A stretch of 64,000 bases of DNA from Embleya sp049739465 (GCF_049739465.1 NZ_JBMHHY010000010.1:1-64000); one strand, 5' to 3'; counted from the stretch's first letter, positions 53,875 to 63,013 are shown. The notes: a model not told the origin generated them from the letters alone. Made by a program: numbers and translations.

Positions 53875-55137
53875 TTAGTGCAGGAAGGGCGCCTGTGCGA
53901 TGGCTTCGAGCTGTGCCTCGTCGAGCCGCGCGGCGGGATCGTCGCGGGTGGGGCTCCACGGGCTGTTCGGCTCGGTCTGCAGCCGGATCGCCAACCCGCG
54001 CCTGGTCGCGAACGTGAGGGTCAGCGGAGCGGTGACGCCGTTGCCGATGTCCCGGTTGTGCTCGATCCGGGCGCGGGTGCCGTCAGGGAGCGTCAGCGAC
54101 GTGCAGGCGCCGGGGGCGCTGCCGTCCGGGCATTGAAACCACTGGCTGTCGGAGTCGGCGGAGTGGGAGACCACCATGGCACTCAACGTGGTCGCCCCCC
54201 TGTCGTTCGCCAGGACGAACCACGCGTCGGGGCCGTAACCGTCCCGGGATTCGAGGTGGTACCCCGGCGGCAGGAGCGCGGGCATCATCGCCGTCAACTG
54301 CCGTTCCGGGGCGGGCAGCACGGCGGCCACCGAATCCCACCGCGGGCTGCCCGCCATGACCGCGAGTTGGTCCGCGTCGAGCATCGGCGCGGATCCGAGG
54401 GCGGCCCCGTCGCGGTTGACCTCGATCCGGACCTGGACGCCGTCGACACGCGTGACGACGGTACGCATGTTGTCCTGCCTCCCGGCGACCATGTTTCGGT
54501 AGGCGGCACTCGTCAGCACACTGCCATCCGGCAGTACACGTCGGCTGCACGTGCCCTTGGACACAGGATCCGGTTCCGGGCAGAACGCTCCCAGCTCCCG
54601 CTCCGAGCGGGTGCCCGGCGCCGGGCGACTGAGCTTGACCTCCAGCCGCGACGAGCCCGCCGCGGTGACGTACATCGCGTTGATGCCGGCCCCGGTCTCC
54701 ACGAACGGGTCCGTGTGTGGGTCGAAATACGCCTTGACGTTCTCCAACCGGCCGCCCTCGGGGGCCACCGCACGCAGGATCGCCGGCAGGTCGGGGCCGC
54801 TCTGCGCGGCCGGGGTGGCAACCGTCGGGCCCACAGCCGGAGCCGGGCCCGCGGCCGGACCGGCATCCGCACCCGGCGACCGCCCCCCGACCGCCACGGC
54901 CCCCGCGATGATCAGCGCCACCATCGCGGCCGCGCCCACCGACCGCACCGCCACCGCGCGGCGCCGGCTCCGGGCCCGCGCGACACCGCGCCGCACCAGG
55001 TCGGGATTCAGGCCGCGGTACTCACCGACCGCCTCGCGCAGGGCGTATCGCATGTCTTGTTCGAGACGGTCGAACTCGTCGGGCTCGGTCGCGTACGGGA
55101 ACTCGTCGGACCCGGCCGGTCCGTGGTCGGCAGGCAC
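53875..55137 (-). CDS. Membrane-anchored protein, putative sigma partner (module 2)
   Basis: A 420-residue protein with a cytoplasmic N-terminus of about 60 residues (EFDRLEQDMRYALREAV), one membrane helix (about 62-84) and a large exported domain rich in Pro and Ala at its base. The outer domain has four Cys in FCPEPD, KGTCSRR, FQCPDG and GACTSL. GTG 55137 is chosen since GGAAGGAG lies 9 nt upstream; ATG 55263 would overlap the sigma stop. It is equivalent in position and topology to the 44941 gene, though sequence similarity is low. Confidence 0.78.
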   Translation of the reverse strand: MPADHGPAGSDEFPYATEPDEFDRLEQDMRYALREAVGEYRGLNPDLVRRGVARARSRRRAVAVRSVGAAAMVALIIAGAVAVGGRSPGADAGPAAGPAPAVGPTVATPAAQSGPDLPAILRAVAPEGGRLENVKAYFDPHTDPFVETGAGINAMYVTAAGSSRLEVKLSRPAPGTRSERELGAFCPEPDPVSKGTCSRRVLPDGSVLTSAAYRNMVAGRQDNMRTVVTRVDGVQVRIEVNRDGAALGSAPMLDADQLAVMAGSPRWDSVAAVLPAPERQLTAMMPALLPPGYHLESRDGYGPDAWFVLANDRGATTLSAMVVSHSADSDSQWFQCPDGSAPGACTSLTLPDGTRARIEHNRDIGNGVTAPLTLTFATRRGLAIRLQTEPNSPWSPTRDDPAARLDEAQLEAIAQAPFLH

Positions 55138-55259
55138 GGCGCTCGGCTCCTTCCATCCATGGTCGGGGCATCGCGGATCGCGGGGACGGACGTGCTCGCC
55201 GGGGTTGCGGGGCTTGCCGGGGACACCGAAGGCGCGCGGATATCGCGTCGCCCGCCGGG

Positions 55260-55769
55260 TCATCGTGCGCCCGCCAGGGTGTGCAGGCCGCTGCCCAGCG
55301 TGGTGCGCAGTCGCGCCAGGGCCCGCTTCGCGCGCACGCGCACCGCACCCGGCGAGATCCGCAGTATCTCCGCGGTCTCCTCCACCGAACGGTCTTCCCA
55401 GTAGCGCAGCACGAGCACGGCGCGGTCCGACGGCGACATGCCGGCAAGACCGGTCATCAGGGTGAGCCGCAGTTCGATGTCGCCGCGCTCCCGGGCCGCC
55501 GTGTCGGGCACGTACTCGCTCGGGTACTCCGACGACCGCTTGAGGCGCTGCATGGACAGGAACGTGCGCACCAGCGTCGTGTGCGCGTACGCGACGGGCG
55601 ACTTCATCGTCCGCACCCGGCGCCATTTGCGATACAGCTTGGCGAACGTCTCCTGCACCAGGTCCTCGGCAAGGTGCCAGTCACCGGTCAGCAGATACGC
55701 GGTGCGCAGCAACTGCCCACCGCGTACCTGCGCGAACTCCTCGAAATCCGCGCTCATCGGTCCCGACAC
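55260..55769 (-). CDS. ECF sigma factor, SigE-like family (module 2)
   Basis: A 169-residue ECF sigma factor of the actinobacterial SigE-like family. Region 2 covers LLRTAYLLTGDWHLAEDLVQ and ETFAKLYRKWRRV; region 4 covers RSVEETAEILRISPGAVRVR, preceded by AVLVLRYWEDRS. Start GTG 55769 has GGGAGG upstream; ATG 55757 is an alternative. A TGTAACA-N17-CGTTTC promoter lies just upstream and suggests autoregulation. The gene heads a minus-strand run with the membrane partner and glycosyltransferase, and is divergent from the lanthipeptide synthetase. Confidence 0.92.
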   Translation of the reverse strand: MSGPMSADFEEFAQVRGGQLLRTAYLLTGDWHLAEDLVQETFAKLYRKWRRVRTMKSPVAYAHTTLVRTFLSMQRLKRSSEYPSEYVPDTAARERGDIELRLTLMTGLAGMSPSDRAVLVLRYWEDRSVEETAEILRISPGAVRVRAKRALARLRTTLGSGLHTLAGAR

Positions 55770-55795
55770 GCCGCCTCCCGTTCAGTGTCTCCGGT

Positions 55796-55827
55796 GAGAA
55801 ACGCTCCGGGCACCGTGCCGTGTTACA
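55796..55827 (-). promoter_or_regulatory. Putative ECF-type promoter of the SigE-like gene
   Basis: On the minus strand TGTAACA (55821-55827) and CGTTTCTC (55796-55803) are separated by 17 bp. The AAC/CGT pair is the general signature of ECF promoters. The start codon is 27 bp downstream, so the gene may read its own product. Confidence 0.55.
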
Positions 55828-55928
55828 TCCGATGGTCATTCCTCCCGGACGGCCGGCGGACGAAGGCGTCGAGAAGTTCCGATAAGGGAAATGACGCCGC
55901 CCACATCCCGCGCCGACAATCCCGGTAG

Positions 55929-55957
55929 CAACTTTCGGTTCCCGGAAGCCAACTTTC
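55929..55957. repeat. Direct repeat CAACTTTC, 21 bp apart, upstream of lanM
   Basis: Two exact copies of CAACTTTC (55929-55936 and 55950-55957) lie two helical turns apart, followed by AT-richer sequence. They sit about 110-135 bp before the proposed lanM start and may bind an activator or overlap the promoter. Confidence 0.5.
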
Positions 55958-56064
55958 TCAGGTATCAGCGTCTTTCGTGCTCCGGCCACCATACGAACGG
56001 TCCGCGTGCCGCCCGTGGAAATCGCATCGGGTGGTGCCCGTATGTCCGACACTTGGGGGCTCTC

Positions 56065-59000
56065 TTGCCGGATGTCACCGTCTCGTCCCACACACCGCGT
56101 GGGCTGCCTGTGCTGGGTGATCCGCCGTGGGCGAGGGCTTTGAACCTGGCCGAGCGCGCGGCGCTGGGGAGCAAAGGCGCCGGAGCGGCCGAGCAGCGGG
56201 CGCTCCGGCGGCTGGCCCGATGGCGAGGGGCGGACCCGGGGTGGTTGCCGGCGCGGCTCGCGGTACTCGGCGAAGGCTGGGACGAGGCCGGATTGTTGGC
56301 GCTGTTGGCCGAACCCACCGAGCACCTCGCCCACCGGGCGGGGCAGGTACCCGAATGGTGGCGGGCCCTCGAACGTGTGCTGGGCCGGGAAGAACCCTCC
56401 GCGTCGGGCGCCACGGACGGCTGGCGTAACGGGGTCGTGTCCATCGTGCGTCCCTTCGTGGCCGACGCGCTCGACCGGCTGCGCGCCGAGTTGCCCGAAG
56501 GGAGCGCGGACGAGTTGTCCGCCGACATCGGCGAGGCGTTGAGCCGGTCGCTCGTCGTGGCCGCGTTGCGGACGTTGGTGCTGGAACTCAATGTGATGCG
56601 GGTGGGCGGCAGGCTCGCCGGCGACACGCCGCAGGAGCGCTTCGGGTCGTTCGTCGAGCAACTGGCCGGCAGGGCCGGTCGGGAGGCGTTGTTCTCCGAA
56701 TACCCGGTGCTGGCAAGGCTGTTGGTGCGGCGTACGGACCAGACGGTGGTGGCTGTGACGGAGTTGTTCCGCCGGTGGGGAGCCGACCGGGAGGCGATCG
56801 TGTCCGCGCTGTTTGCCGGGCGGGACGTGGGGATACCCGTTTCGATCGCGCTCGGCGGTGGCGACACCCATGGGGGCGGGCGGGCGGTGGCCGTGCTGCG
56901 GTTCGCCGGTGGGGAACGATTGGTCTACAAGCCGCGCCCGATGGGCGTGCACGCCGGGTTCGCCGAGTTGCTGGCCTGGTTCGACGACCGGATCGGCGGG
57001 ATGGGGCTGTGGGTTCCCGCGACCTTGGCTCGTGACGGGTACGGGTGGATCGAGTTCGTCGAGCCCGCCGAGTGCCGTTCGGCCGCCGAGGTCGAGGACT
57101 ACTACCGGCGGTTGGGGGCGTTGCTGGCCCTGTTGCATACGGTCGAGGGTGCCGACTTCCACTACGAGAACCTCATCGCGCACGGTGCGCAACCGGTGCT
57201 CCTGGACTTGGAGGGGCTGCTGCATCCGCACCGGCTGTTCGCAGCCGACGACGGCGATCCGGCGTCCGAGGCGCTGATGTCCTCGGTGATGCGGGTGGGG
57301 TTGTTGCCCATCGTGCTGTCGGGTGAGATCGGCGAGTTGGACATGGGCGGCGTCGGAGGGGACCGGGGGGCCGCGTTGCCGTTCGCGGCGCCCAACTGGG
57401 AGGACCTGGGCACCGACACGATGCGGCTGGTCAGGACCCGGTCCGTCTTCGAGGGCGCGGACAATCGGCCGACGCTGAACGGAGAGCAGGCCGAACCGAC
57501 CCGCTACGTCGAGCAGTTGGTCGAGGGCTTCGCCGCAGGATACGACGTGCTCGATCGATGTCGCGGCGAACTGCTGGGCGAGAGCGGTTGGTTGTCCCGC
57601 TTCGCCGGACTGGAAGTGCGGGCGATAATGCGGCCCACCCAGGTGTACGCGACCCTGTTGGACGAGGGAACCCATCCGGACGTACTCCGGGACGCACTGG
57701 ACCGGGATCGGTTCCAGGACTTCCTGTGGGTGATGTCGGCGCAGGACCCGCAGTTCACCCGCCTCGTGCCGGCCGAGCAGGCCGATCTGTGGGAGGGCGA
57801 CGTCCCGATCTTCGCCGGTCGGCCGGACTCGCGGGACCTGTGGACCGGCCGGGGCGAGCGGCTCGTGAACTACTTCGCGCAGAGTCCGCTGGAACGCGCC
57901 CGCGCCAAGCCGGCCGGATTCGGCCCGGTCGACCGCGCCCGGCAGGAGTGGGTGATCCGGGCAGCCCTGGCCACCCGGCCGAACGCCGAGCCCGACGGGC
58001 GAACGGACCCGGGGGGCGTCGGCCGGCGGAACGTTCGTGGGTTCGAGCCCGCGGACCGGGCAACCCCGGACGCGACGCCCGACACCCGCGAGTCGTCCCG
58101 CGCGACTCCGGAGGTGACTGCGGACAGGTGCCTGGAAGCCGCCGTGCGCATCGGCGACCGGTTGGCCGCCTCCGCGATCCGGGACGGCGAGCGGGTCTCC
58201 TGGCTGGGCCTCGGGCACAGCACAGACGTGGGCTGGCAGGTGGCGCCGGTGGACGGAGGTCTGTATGCCGGCGCCGCCGGCATCGCACTGTTCCTGGCCA
58301 GGCTCGGCGTGGTCACCGGCGAACGGCGGCATGTCGATCTCGCGATCGAGTCGTTGTGGAGGGTGCGCCGGCAACTCGAGGAGCCGACGGCGGCCGGCGT
58401 CGGCGCGGCGGGCTTCGCGGGGTTGCCCGGTGTGGCGTACGCACTGATGCACATCGGTGCGTGTGCGGGCGAGGATCGTATGCCGCCGGTGGCCGACGTC
58501 GTACGGCTGATCGCGCAGCGGTCGAGGGAGGGCGGACCGTACTCGCCGGACGTACTCGGCGGCGACGCGGGCACCATCGCGGCGCTGCTGGCCGTACACG
58601 CGCACACCGGCTCGGCGCAGGCGCTGGAGATCGCCCTCGCGTGCGGCGCCCGGCTCGTGGAGCGCGCCGAACCCCGGGCCGAGGGACTCGCCTGGCCGCA
58701 CGAGGCGCACGCCAAGGCGTTGGTCGGGTTCTCGCACGGCGCGGGGGGCATCGGCTGGGCCCTGGCCAAGCTGGCGGCGGTGACGGGCGACGGCACGATG
58801 CGGGAGGCCGCGCTCGCCGCCTTCGCCCACGAACGCGCCGAGTACCGGCCACAGTGGCACAACTGGCCCGACTACCGGCGCGACCGACGCGCCCCCGACG
58901 CGCCGGTCTCGCACATGTACGGCTGGTGCCACGGCGCACCGGGAATCGGCCTGGCCAGGGCGGACGTCCTGGGGCTTCACGACATGCGCGACACTCCCGC

Positions 59001-59337
59001 GCTGCGCGAGGACCTGCGACTCGCCCTGTCGGCGACCGTGCGCGCCGGTGCCCGCCCGGGTTCGCACTGCCTGTGCCACGGGAGCCTCGGCAACGCCGAA
59101 CTCCTCCTGCTGGCACGCGAGCACGGACTTCACCACGGCCCCGGGCCGACCGGGTTCGCGGCGGCGGCGATCGAGGAGGGCCCGCGCTGCGGCACCCCGC
59201 AGCACGTCGAGACCCCGTCGCTGATGACCGGCCTCGCCGGCATCGGCTACGGGATGTTGCGCCTGGCGACCCCGGAGCGCGTGCCTTCGCTCCTGCTGCT
59301 CCGGCCGCCGCAGGAGAAGCGCGGGACCACCGGGTGA
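56065..59337 (+). CDS. lanM: Class II lanthipeptide synthetase LanM
   Basis: A 1090-residue LanM enzyme that dehydrates Ser/Thr of a precursor peptide and forms thioether rings. The kinase-like dehydratase half has Lys289 (VYKPRPMG), the loop DFHYEN (364-369) and the metal-binding DLEG (381-384). The C-terminal LanC-like cyclase carries the zinc ligands Cys955 (GWCHGAPGIG) and Cys1004-His1005 (CLCHGSLGN). The frame is open from ATG 55891, but sequence before 56065 has non-coding composition and the ATG is too near its RBS, so TTG 56065 (GGGGGC upstream) is preferred. It overlaps lanT by 4 bp. Confidence 0.93.
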   Translation: MPDVTVSSHTPRGLPVLGDPPWARALNLAERAALGSKGAGAAEQRALRRLARWRGADPGWLPARLAVLGEGWDEAGLLALLAEPTEHLAHRAGQVPEWWRALERVLGREEPSASGATDGWRNGVVSIVRPFVADALDRLRAELPEGSADELSADIGEALSRSLVVAALRTLVLELNVMRVGGRLAGDTPQERFGSFVEQLAGRAGREALFSEYPVLARLLVRRTDQTVVAVTELFRRWGADREAIVSALFAGRDVGIPVSIALGGGDTHGGGRAVAVLRFAGGERLVYKPRPMGVHAGFAELLAWFDDRIGGMGLWVPATLARDGYGWIEFVEPAECRSAAEVEDYYRRLGALLALLHTVEGADFHYENLIAHGAQPVLLDLEGLLHPHRLFAADDGDPASEALMSSVMRVGLLPIVLSGEIGELDMGGVGGDRGAALPFAAPNWEDLGTDTMRLVRTRSVFEGADNRPTLNGEQAEPTRYVEQLVEGFAAGYDVLDRCRGELLGESGWLSRFAGLEVRAIMRPTQVYATLLDEGTHPDVLRDALDRDRFQDFLWVMSAQDPQFTRLVPAEQADLWEGDVPIFAGRPDSRDLWTGRGERLVNYFAQSPLERARAKPAGFGPVDRARQEWVIRAALATRPNAEPDGRTDPGGVGRRNVRGFEPADRATPDATPDTRESSRATPEVTADRCLEAAVRIGDRLAASAIRDGERVSWLGLGHSTDVGWQVAPVDGGLYAGAAGIALFLARLGVVTGERRHVDLAIESLWRVRRQLEEPTAAGVGAAGFAGLPGVAYALMHIGACAGEDRMPPVADVVRLIAQRSREGGPYSPDVLGGDAGTIAALLAVHAHTGSAQALEIALACGARLVERAEPRAEGLAWPHEAHAKALVGFSHGAGGIGWALAKLAAVTGDGTMREAALAAFAHERAEYRPQWHNWPDYRRDRRAPDAPVSHMYGWCHGAPGIGLARADVLGLHDMRDTPALREDLRLALSATVRAGARPGSHCLCHGSLGNAELLLLAREHGLHHGPGPTGFAAAAIEEGPRCGTPQHVETPSLMTGLAGIGYGMLRLATPERVPSLLLLRPPQEKRGTTG

Positions 59338-61634
59338 GCACGCCGAACACACCGCCCACCAAGGAGAACACGCCTCGACGCCACCGGCCGGGCCGGGTGC
59401 CGGCGGCGATCGCCTGGGTGATCACGAGGCTACGGCGCTGGACTCGGCGGGTTCCGCTGCGCCAACAACTGACCGACACCGAATGCGGCATCGCCTGCCT
59501 GGCCATGGTCGCCGGATACTTCGGCCGGCACACCACCACCGCCGACGGCCGCCGGCTACTGGAGGCAGGCCGAGACGGCCTCTCGATCGGCAGGCTGATC
59601 GACGTGGCCGCAGAACTCGGGCTGTCCGCACGCGTCGAGCGAGCCGACCCGGTGGATCTGCCCCCGGGGCCGCTGATGCTCTTCTGGCGCAAACGGCACT
59701 TCGTGGTCCTGGAGCGGTACACCGCGAAATGGGCCTACCTCGCCGACCCGGCCGACGGCCGCACCCGGATATCGCACCAGGAGTTCGTCGCCGACTACAG
59801 CGGCATCTACCTGCGCCCGACCCCGCGGCCCGACTTCGTGCGCCGGCTGGGACGACCGCGCGACTGGCCGATGTTGCGCTACATGCGTGACGTACTGGCG
59901 GTGCCCGGCACCCGAGGGCCGATGGCGGGGATCCTGCTGGCCTCGGCGCTGCTCCAGGGGGTGGGACTGGCCCTGCCGTTGGCCACCGCGTACGTGGTCG
60001 ACACCCTGCTGCCGGATCGGCGGACCGACCTGCTGCCGCTGCTGGCCGCGGGAGTCGCGGTCGTCGCGCTCGCCCAGGCGATCACGGCGCTGACCCGCGG
60101 CTGGGTCGTCGTCACCCTCCGCACCAGGGCCAACGCGGTACTCACCCCCGGATTCATGACACATCTCCTGCGCCAGCCGCTGCCGTTCTTCCTGCGCCGC
60201 TCGCGCGGCGACCTGCTGCTGCGGCTGGCCAGCGTGACGACCGCCCGCGAGGCGCTCACCGGCCAACTGCTCATGGTGGCGCTCGACGCCTCGATGCTCA
60301 GCTGCTACCTGATCGGGCTGGCCGTACTGGCACCCGAGTACGTCCTGGTCACACTCGGACTGGGCACCCTGCAACTCGTCGTGATCATGGGCACCTACGG
60401 ACGCCAAGGCAGACTCTCCCAACGGGAGTTGACGGCAATGTCCCGCGAACAGGGCTACCTGGTCGAGACCCTCGACGCCGTACTGCCGGTGAAGGCCAAC
60501 GGAGCCGAGGGCCGTGCGCTGCGCCGTTGGCAGGCGCTGTTCGAGGTGCACCAGCAGGCGAGCCTTCGGCGTGGGCGCACCTCCGCCGCCGTCGACGCGG
60601 CACTGGGCACACTTCGGGTGATCTCGCCGCTGGTCCTGCTGACCGTCGGCGTCGGGCTGGTCCTGGACGGCGCGATGCAGGTCGGGGTCATGCTCGCGGC
60701 CAACGCCGTCGCCATCGCGGTGCTGGAGCCGCTGAACTCGCTCGCCACCGCCGGTCAGTCCCTGCAACTGGTCAGGGCACAGGTGGAACGCATGTACGAC
60801 GTGTTGGACTCGGCGCCGGAACACAGCGGGGACGAACAACTGCCCGGTCGCAGCCCCATCGGCGTCGAACTGACCGGGGTCACCTTCGGCTACGACCGCG
60901 AGGCCACTCCCATCCTCGGCGACATCTCGCTCACGCTGCCGCCCGGACGCAAGATCGGGGTCGCCGGCCGCACCGGCTCGGGCAAGAGCACCCTCGCCCT
61001 GCTCATGCTCGGCCTGCTCCGGCCCGACCAGGGCACGATCCTGCTCTCCGGAGTGCCGCTGGAGCGCCTGGACCTGCGCGCGCTCCGCACGAACTGTGGC
61101 GCCGTGCTTCAGGATCTGTCGTTGTTCGACGGCAGCATCGCCGACAACATCGCCCTCGGCAGCCCCGAGTCGACCCGCGCCGAGGTGGAGCACGCGGCCG
61201 TGCTCGCGGGTCTACACGAGGACGTACGGCGCATGCCGATGGGCTACGAGACGAACGTCGGTGAAGGCGGCATCGCGCTGTCGGCGGGACAACGGCAGCG
61301 GGTCGCGCTCGCCCGCGCCCTGGTACACCGCCCGCGGTTGCTGATCCTGGACGAGGCGACCAGCCATCTCGACCCGACCACCGAACGTGCCGTCGACGTG
61401 GCACTGAACCGACTGGAGATCACCCGGCTGGTCATCTCGCACCGGCTGTCGGCCATCGAGAACGCCGACGAGATCGTCGTCCTCGACGCCGGCCGGATCG
61501 TCGAACGCGGCCGACACACCGACCTGATCGCCCTGGGCGGGCACTACGCCGACCTGTTCGGCCCCCATTCCACCGGAGCGGACCCGGTCCGCTCCGGAGG
61601 CGACGGCGCGACCAGCGCCGTCCTCACACCCTGA
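59334..61634 (+). CDS. lanT: Lanthipeptide ABC transporter/leader peptidase LanT
   Basis: A 766-residue bifunctional exporter. The N-terminal C39 peptidase has Cys51 (TECGIACLAMVAGYFGR), His122 (KRHFVVLE) and Asp138 (LADPADG). A six-helix transmembrane domain spans about 195-480. The ATPase has Walker A GRTGSGKST near 545, signature LSAGQRQR near 649 and Walker B LLILDEAT near 668. It cuts the leader after a double Gly and exports the modified peptide. GTG 59334 overlaps the lanM stop (GTGA), so translation is coupled. Confidence 0.94.
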   Translation: MSTPNTPPTKENTPRRHRPGRVPAAIAWVITRLRRWTRRVPLRQQLTDTECGIACLAMVAGYFGRHTTTADGRRLLEAGRDGLSIGRLIDVAAELGLSARVERADPVDLPPGPLMLFWRKRHFVVLERYTAKWAYLADPADGRTRISHQEFVADYSGIYLRPTPRPDFVRRLGRPRDWPMLRYMRDVLAVPGTRGPMAGILLASALLQGVGLALPLATAYVVDTLLPDRRTDLLPLLAAGVAVVALAQAITALTRGWVVVTLRTRANAVLTPGFMTHLLRQPLPFFLRRSRGDLLLRLASVTTAREALTGQLLMVALDASMLSCYLIGLAVLAPEYVLVTLGLGTLQLVVIMGTYGRQGRLSQRELTAMSREQGYLVETLDAVLPVKANGAEGRALRRWQALFEVHQQASLRRGRTSAAVDAALGTLRVISPLVLLTVGVGLVLDGAMQVGVMLAANAVAIAVLEPLNSLATAGQSLQLVRAQVERMYDVLDSAPEHSGDEQLPGRSPIGVELTGVTFGYDREATPILGDISLTLPPGRKIGVAGRTGSGKSTLALLMLGLLRPDQGTILLSGVPLERLDLRALRTNCGAVLQDLSLFDGSIADNIALGSPESTRAEVEHAAVLAGLHEDVRRMPMGYETNVGEGGIALSAGQRQRVALARALVHRPRLLILDEATSHLDPTTERAVDVALNRLEITRLVISHRLSAIENADEIVVLDAGRIVERGRHTDLIALGGHYADLFGPHSTGADPVRSGGDGATSAVLTP

Positions 61635-61649
61635 GAAGGAAGGACCGTC

Positions 61650-61865
61650 ATGAGCAACCCGAACGACATCGACGACCTGATCCGCGCCTGGAAGGACGAG
61701 GACCGGCGCGAGGAACTGCCCGGCGTCGCCCACCCGTCCGGTGACATCGACCTCACCATGATCTCCGGCGGCGACGTCCACACCGGCAAGTTCGCCCGGA
61801 GCACCTGGCTGCTGTCCGGCCCGCTCTGCGCGACCGTGTCCTTCGCGGCCGGCTGCTGGAACTGA
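61650..61865 (+). CDS. lanA: Lanthipeptide precursor LanA
   Basis: A 71-residue precursor, shorter than most called genes but with a good RBS (GAAGGAAGG). The leader has a mersacidin-type start (DDLIRAWKDEDRREEL) and ends at the double Gly 40-41 (DLTMISGG), the site expected for the LanT C39 domain. The core (42-71) has Thr45, Ser51, Thr52, Ser56, Thr62, Ser64 and only Cys60 and Cys69, so at most two (methyl)lanthionine rings can form. The C-terminus is GCWN. I do not recognise the core in a named lanthipeptide. It is the last gene of the operon. Confidence 0.9.
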   Translation: MSNPNDIDDLIRAWKDEDRREELPGVAHPSGDIDLTMISGGDVHTGKFARSTWLLSGPLCATVSFAAGCWN

Positions 61866-61910
61866 CCGGGTCGACACACGAAACCGATCACCCGCTCGGC
61901 CCATGAGACA

Positions 61911-61938
61911 GGCGGCCTCCCTCCGCGGGGAGGCCGCC
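61911..61938 (+). terminator. Terminator of the lanthipeptide operon
   Basis: An 11-bp perfect stem (61911-61921 and 61928-61938) with a 6-nt loop lies 46 bp after the precursor stop, between convergent lanA and the amidohydrolase gene. Confidence 0.8.
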
Positions 61939-61975
61939 CCTGGTGGTGTTCGGGTCGGCCCCCGTGGGTGATGCT

Positions 61976-63013
61976 TCAGGCCGTCGGGCGTTTGGCGCGG
62001 GCGGTGAGGCGTTCCCAGTTGCGGTGGCCGATGTCGGCTTTCTGGTCGTCGGTGAAGGGCGAGTTCTCCAGGAAGGAGCGGGCTGCGCCGTTGCTGGTGT
62101 CGACGTAGGGGAAACCGCCCGGGCGGAAGCCGTAGGTGAAGGGGTAGTCGGTGGAGTACAACATCCGGTCGGTGCCCATCACTTCGGCGGTCCAGCGCAG
62201 GTAGCGGGGGCTGTTGGTGCCGCTGCCGGCGACCCAGAAGTTCTGCGTGAAGTAGTCCGCCAGGGGCCGGCGCAGACCGCCCGCCTCGGCGAAGAAGCCG
62301 GTGTGGTCGAGGTAGAACATGACGACCTCGCCCCAGTGTCCGGCGATCACCTGCAGGTCGGGGAACCGATCGAAGACGCCCGAGAAGATCATCCGCAGGT
62401 ACTGGACGCCGAGGTCGTAGTACCAGCCCAGTCCGGCCCCGGCCGGCACGGTGCCCATGGGTTCCGGAAGGTTGGCGTAGTAGGCGTCGACGACGGGCCG
62501 GACCGGCGTCTGCGGGTGGAAGTGCAGCGGCACGGCCAGCCGCTCGGCGGTGGCGTACAGCTCGTCGTTGTCCGGGTGGTCGGCCGGCTTGTCCCCGGTG
62601 CGGCCGTACAACATGGCTCCGGGAAAGCCCAGTTCGCACACCGCGCGTTCCAGCTCGGCCGCGGTCGCGGCCGGTGACTGGGTGGGTATCGCGGCGAACG
62701 CCCGGAAGCGGTCGGGCCGGGCGGCGACGATCCCGGCGAGCTGGTCATTGGCGTCGCGGGCCACCGCGACGGCGTCGGCTGCCGGCAGGTCCTGCACGCC
62801 CGGAGACGACAGGGACAACACCGCGACGTCGATGCCCTGGTCGTCCATGTGCGCCAGCCGCTGCTCGCCGACCTCGTGCAGGTTCTTCGCGATCGGGCCG
62901 TCCCCGAAGCCACGCGAGAAGATCTGCGGCGATCCGGCCCGCTGGTACGCCTCGTAGACGGCCGGTACGACGACGGTCTCTTCCACCCCGATGATCCGCA
63001 GCCGGTCGGACAC
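61976..63013 (-). CDS. Amidohydrolase (ACMSD-like) family protein
   Basis: A 345-residue metal-dependent TIM-barrel protein of the amidohydrolase-2/ACMSD type. Features are VEETVVVPAVYEAY (where HTH-like His ligands are replaced), GIDVAVLSLSSPGVQ, VPLHFHPQTPVRP, VIAGHWGEVVMFYLD and LYSTDYPFTYGF with the conserved metal-binding Asp. Members decarboxylate or hydrate aromatic acids. The altered N-terminal metal motif (EET in place of HxH) occurs in 2,6-dihydroxybenzoate decarboxylase-like enzymes. GTG 63013 has GAGGAG upstream. It is divergent from a TetR regulator. Confidence 0.85.
   Translation of the reverse strand: MSDRLRIIGVEETVVVPAVYEAYQRAGSPQIFSRGFGDGPIAKNLHEVGEQRLAHMDDQGIDVAVLSLSSPGVQDLPAADAVAVARDANDQLAGIVAARPDRFRAFAAIPTQSPAATAAELERAVCELGFPGAMLYGRTGDKPADHPDNDELYATAERLAVPLHFHPQTPVRPVVDAYYANLPEPMGTVPAGAGLGWYYDLGVQYLRMIFSGVFDRFPDLQVIAGHWGEVVMFYLDHTGFFAEAGGLRRPLADYFTQNFWVAGSGTNSPRYLRWTAEVMGTDRMLYSTDYPFTYGFRPGGFPYVDTSNGAARSFLENSPFTDDQKADIGHRNWERLTARAKRPTA

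Noticed and set aside
55137..55263. Start of the module 2 membrane protein at ATG 55263
   Set aside because: It would give an ATGA overlap with the sigma gene, but GTG 55137 has a much better RBS and the extra N-terminus has no recognisable feature.
55891..56064. N-terminal extension of LanM from ATG 55891
   Set aside because: Codon use is unlike the rest of the gene, the candidate RBS touches the ATG, and direct repeats suggest promoter DNA. Kept as an alternative only.
55681..59352. A 1223-codon open frame on the minus strand opposite lanM
   Set aside because: It is the antisense shadow of lanM; no domain, RBS or start context supports it.
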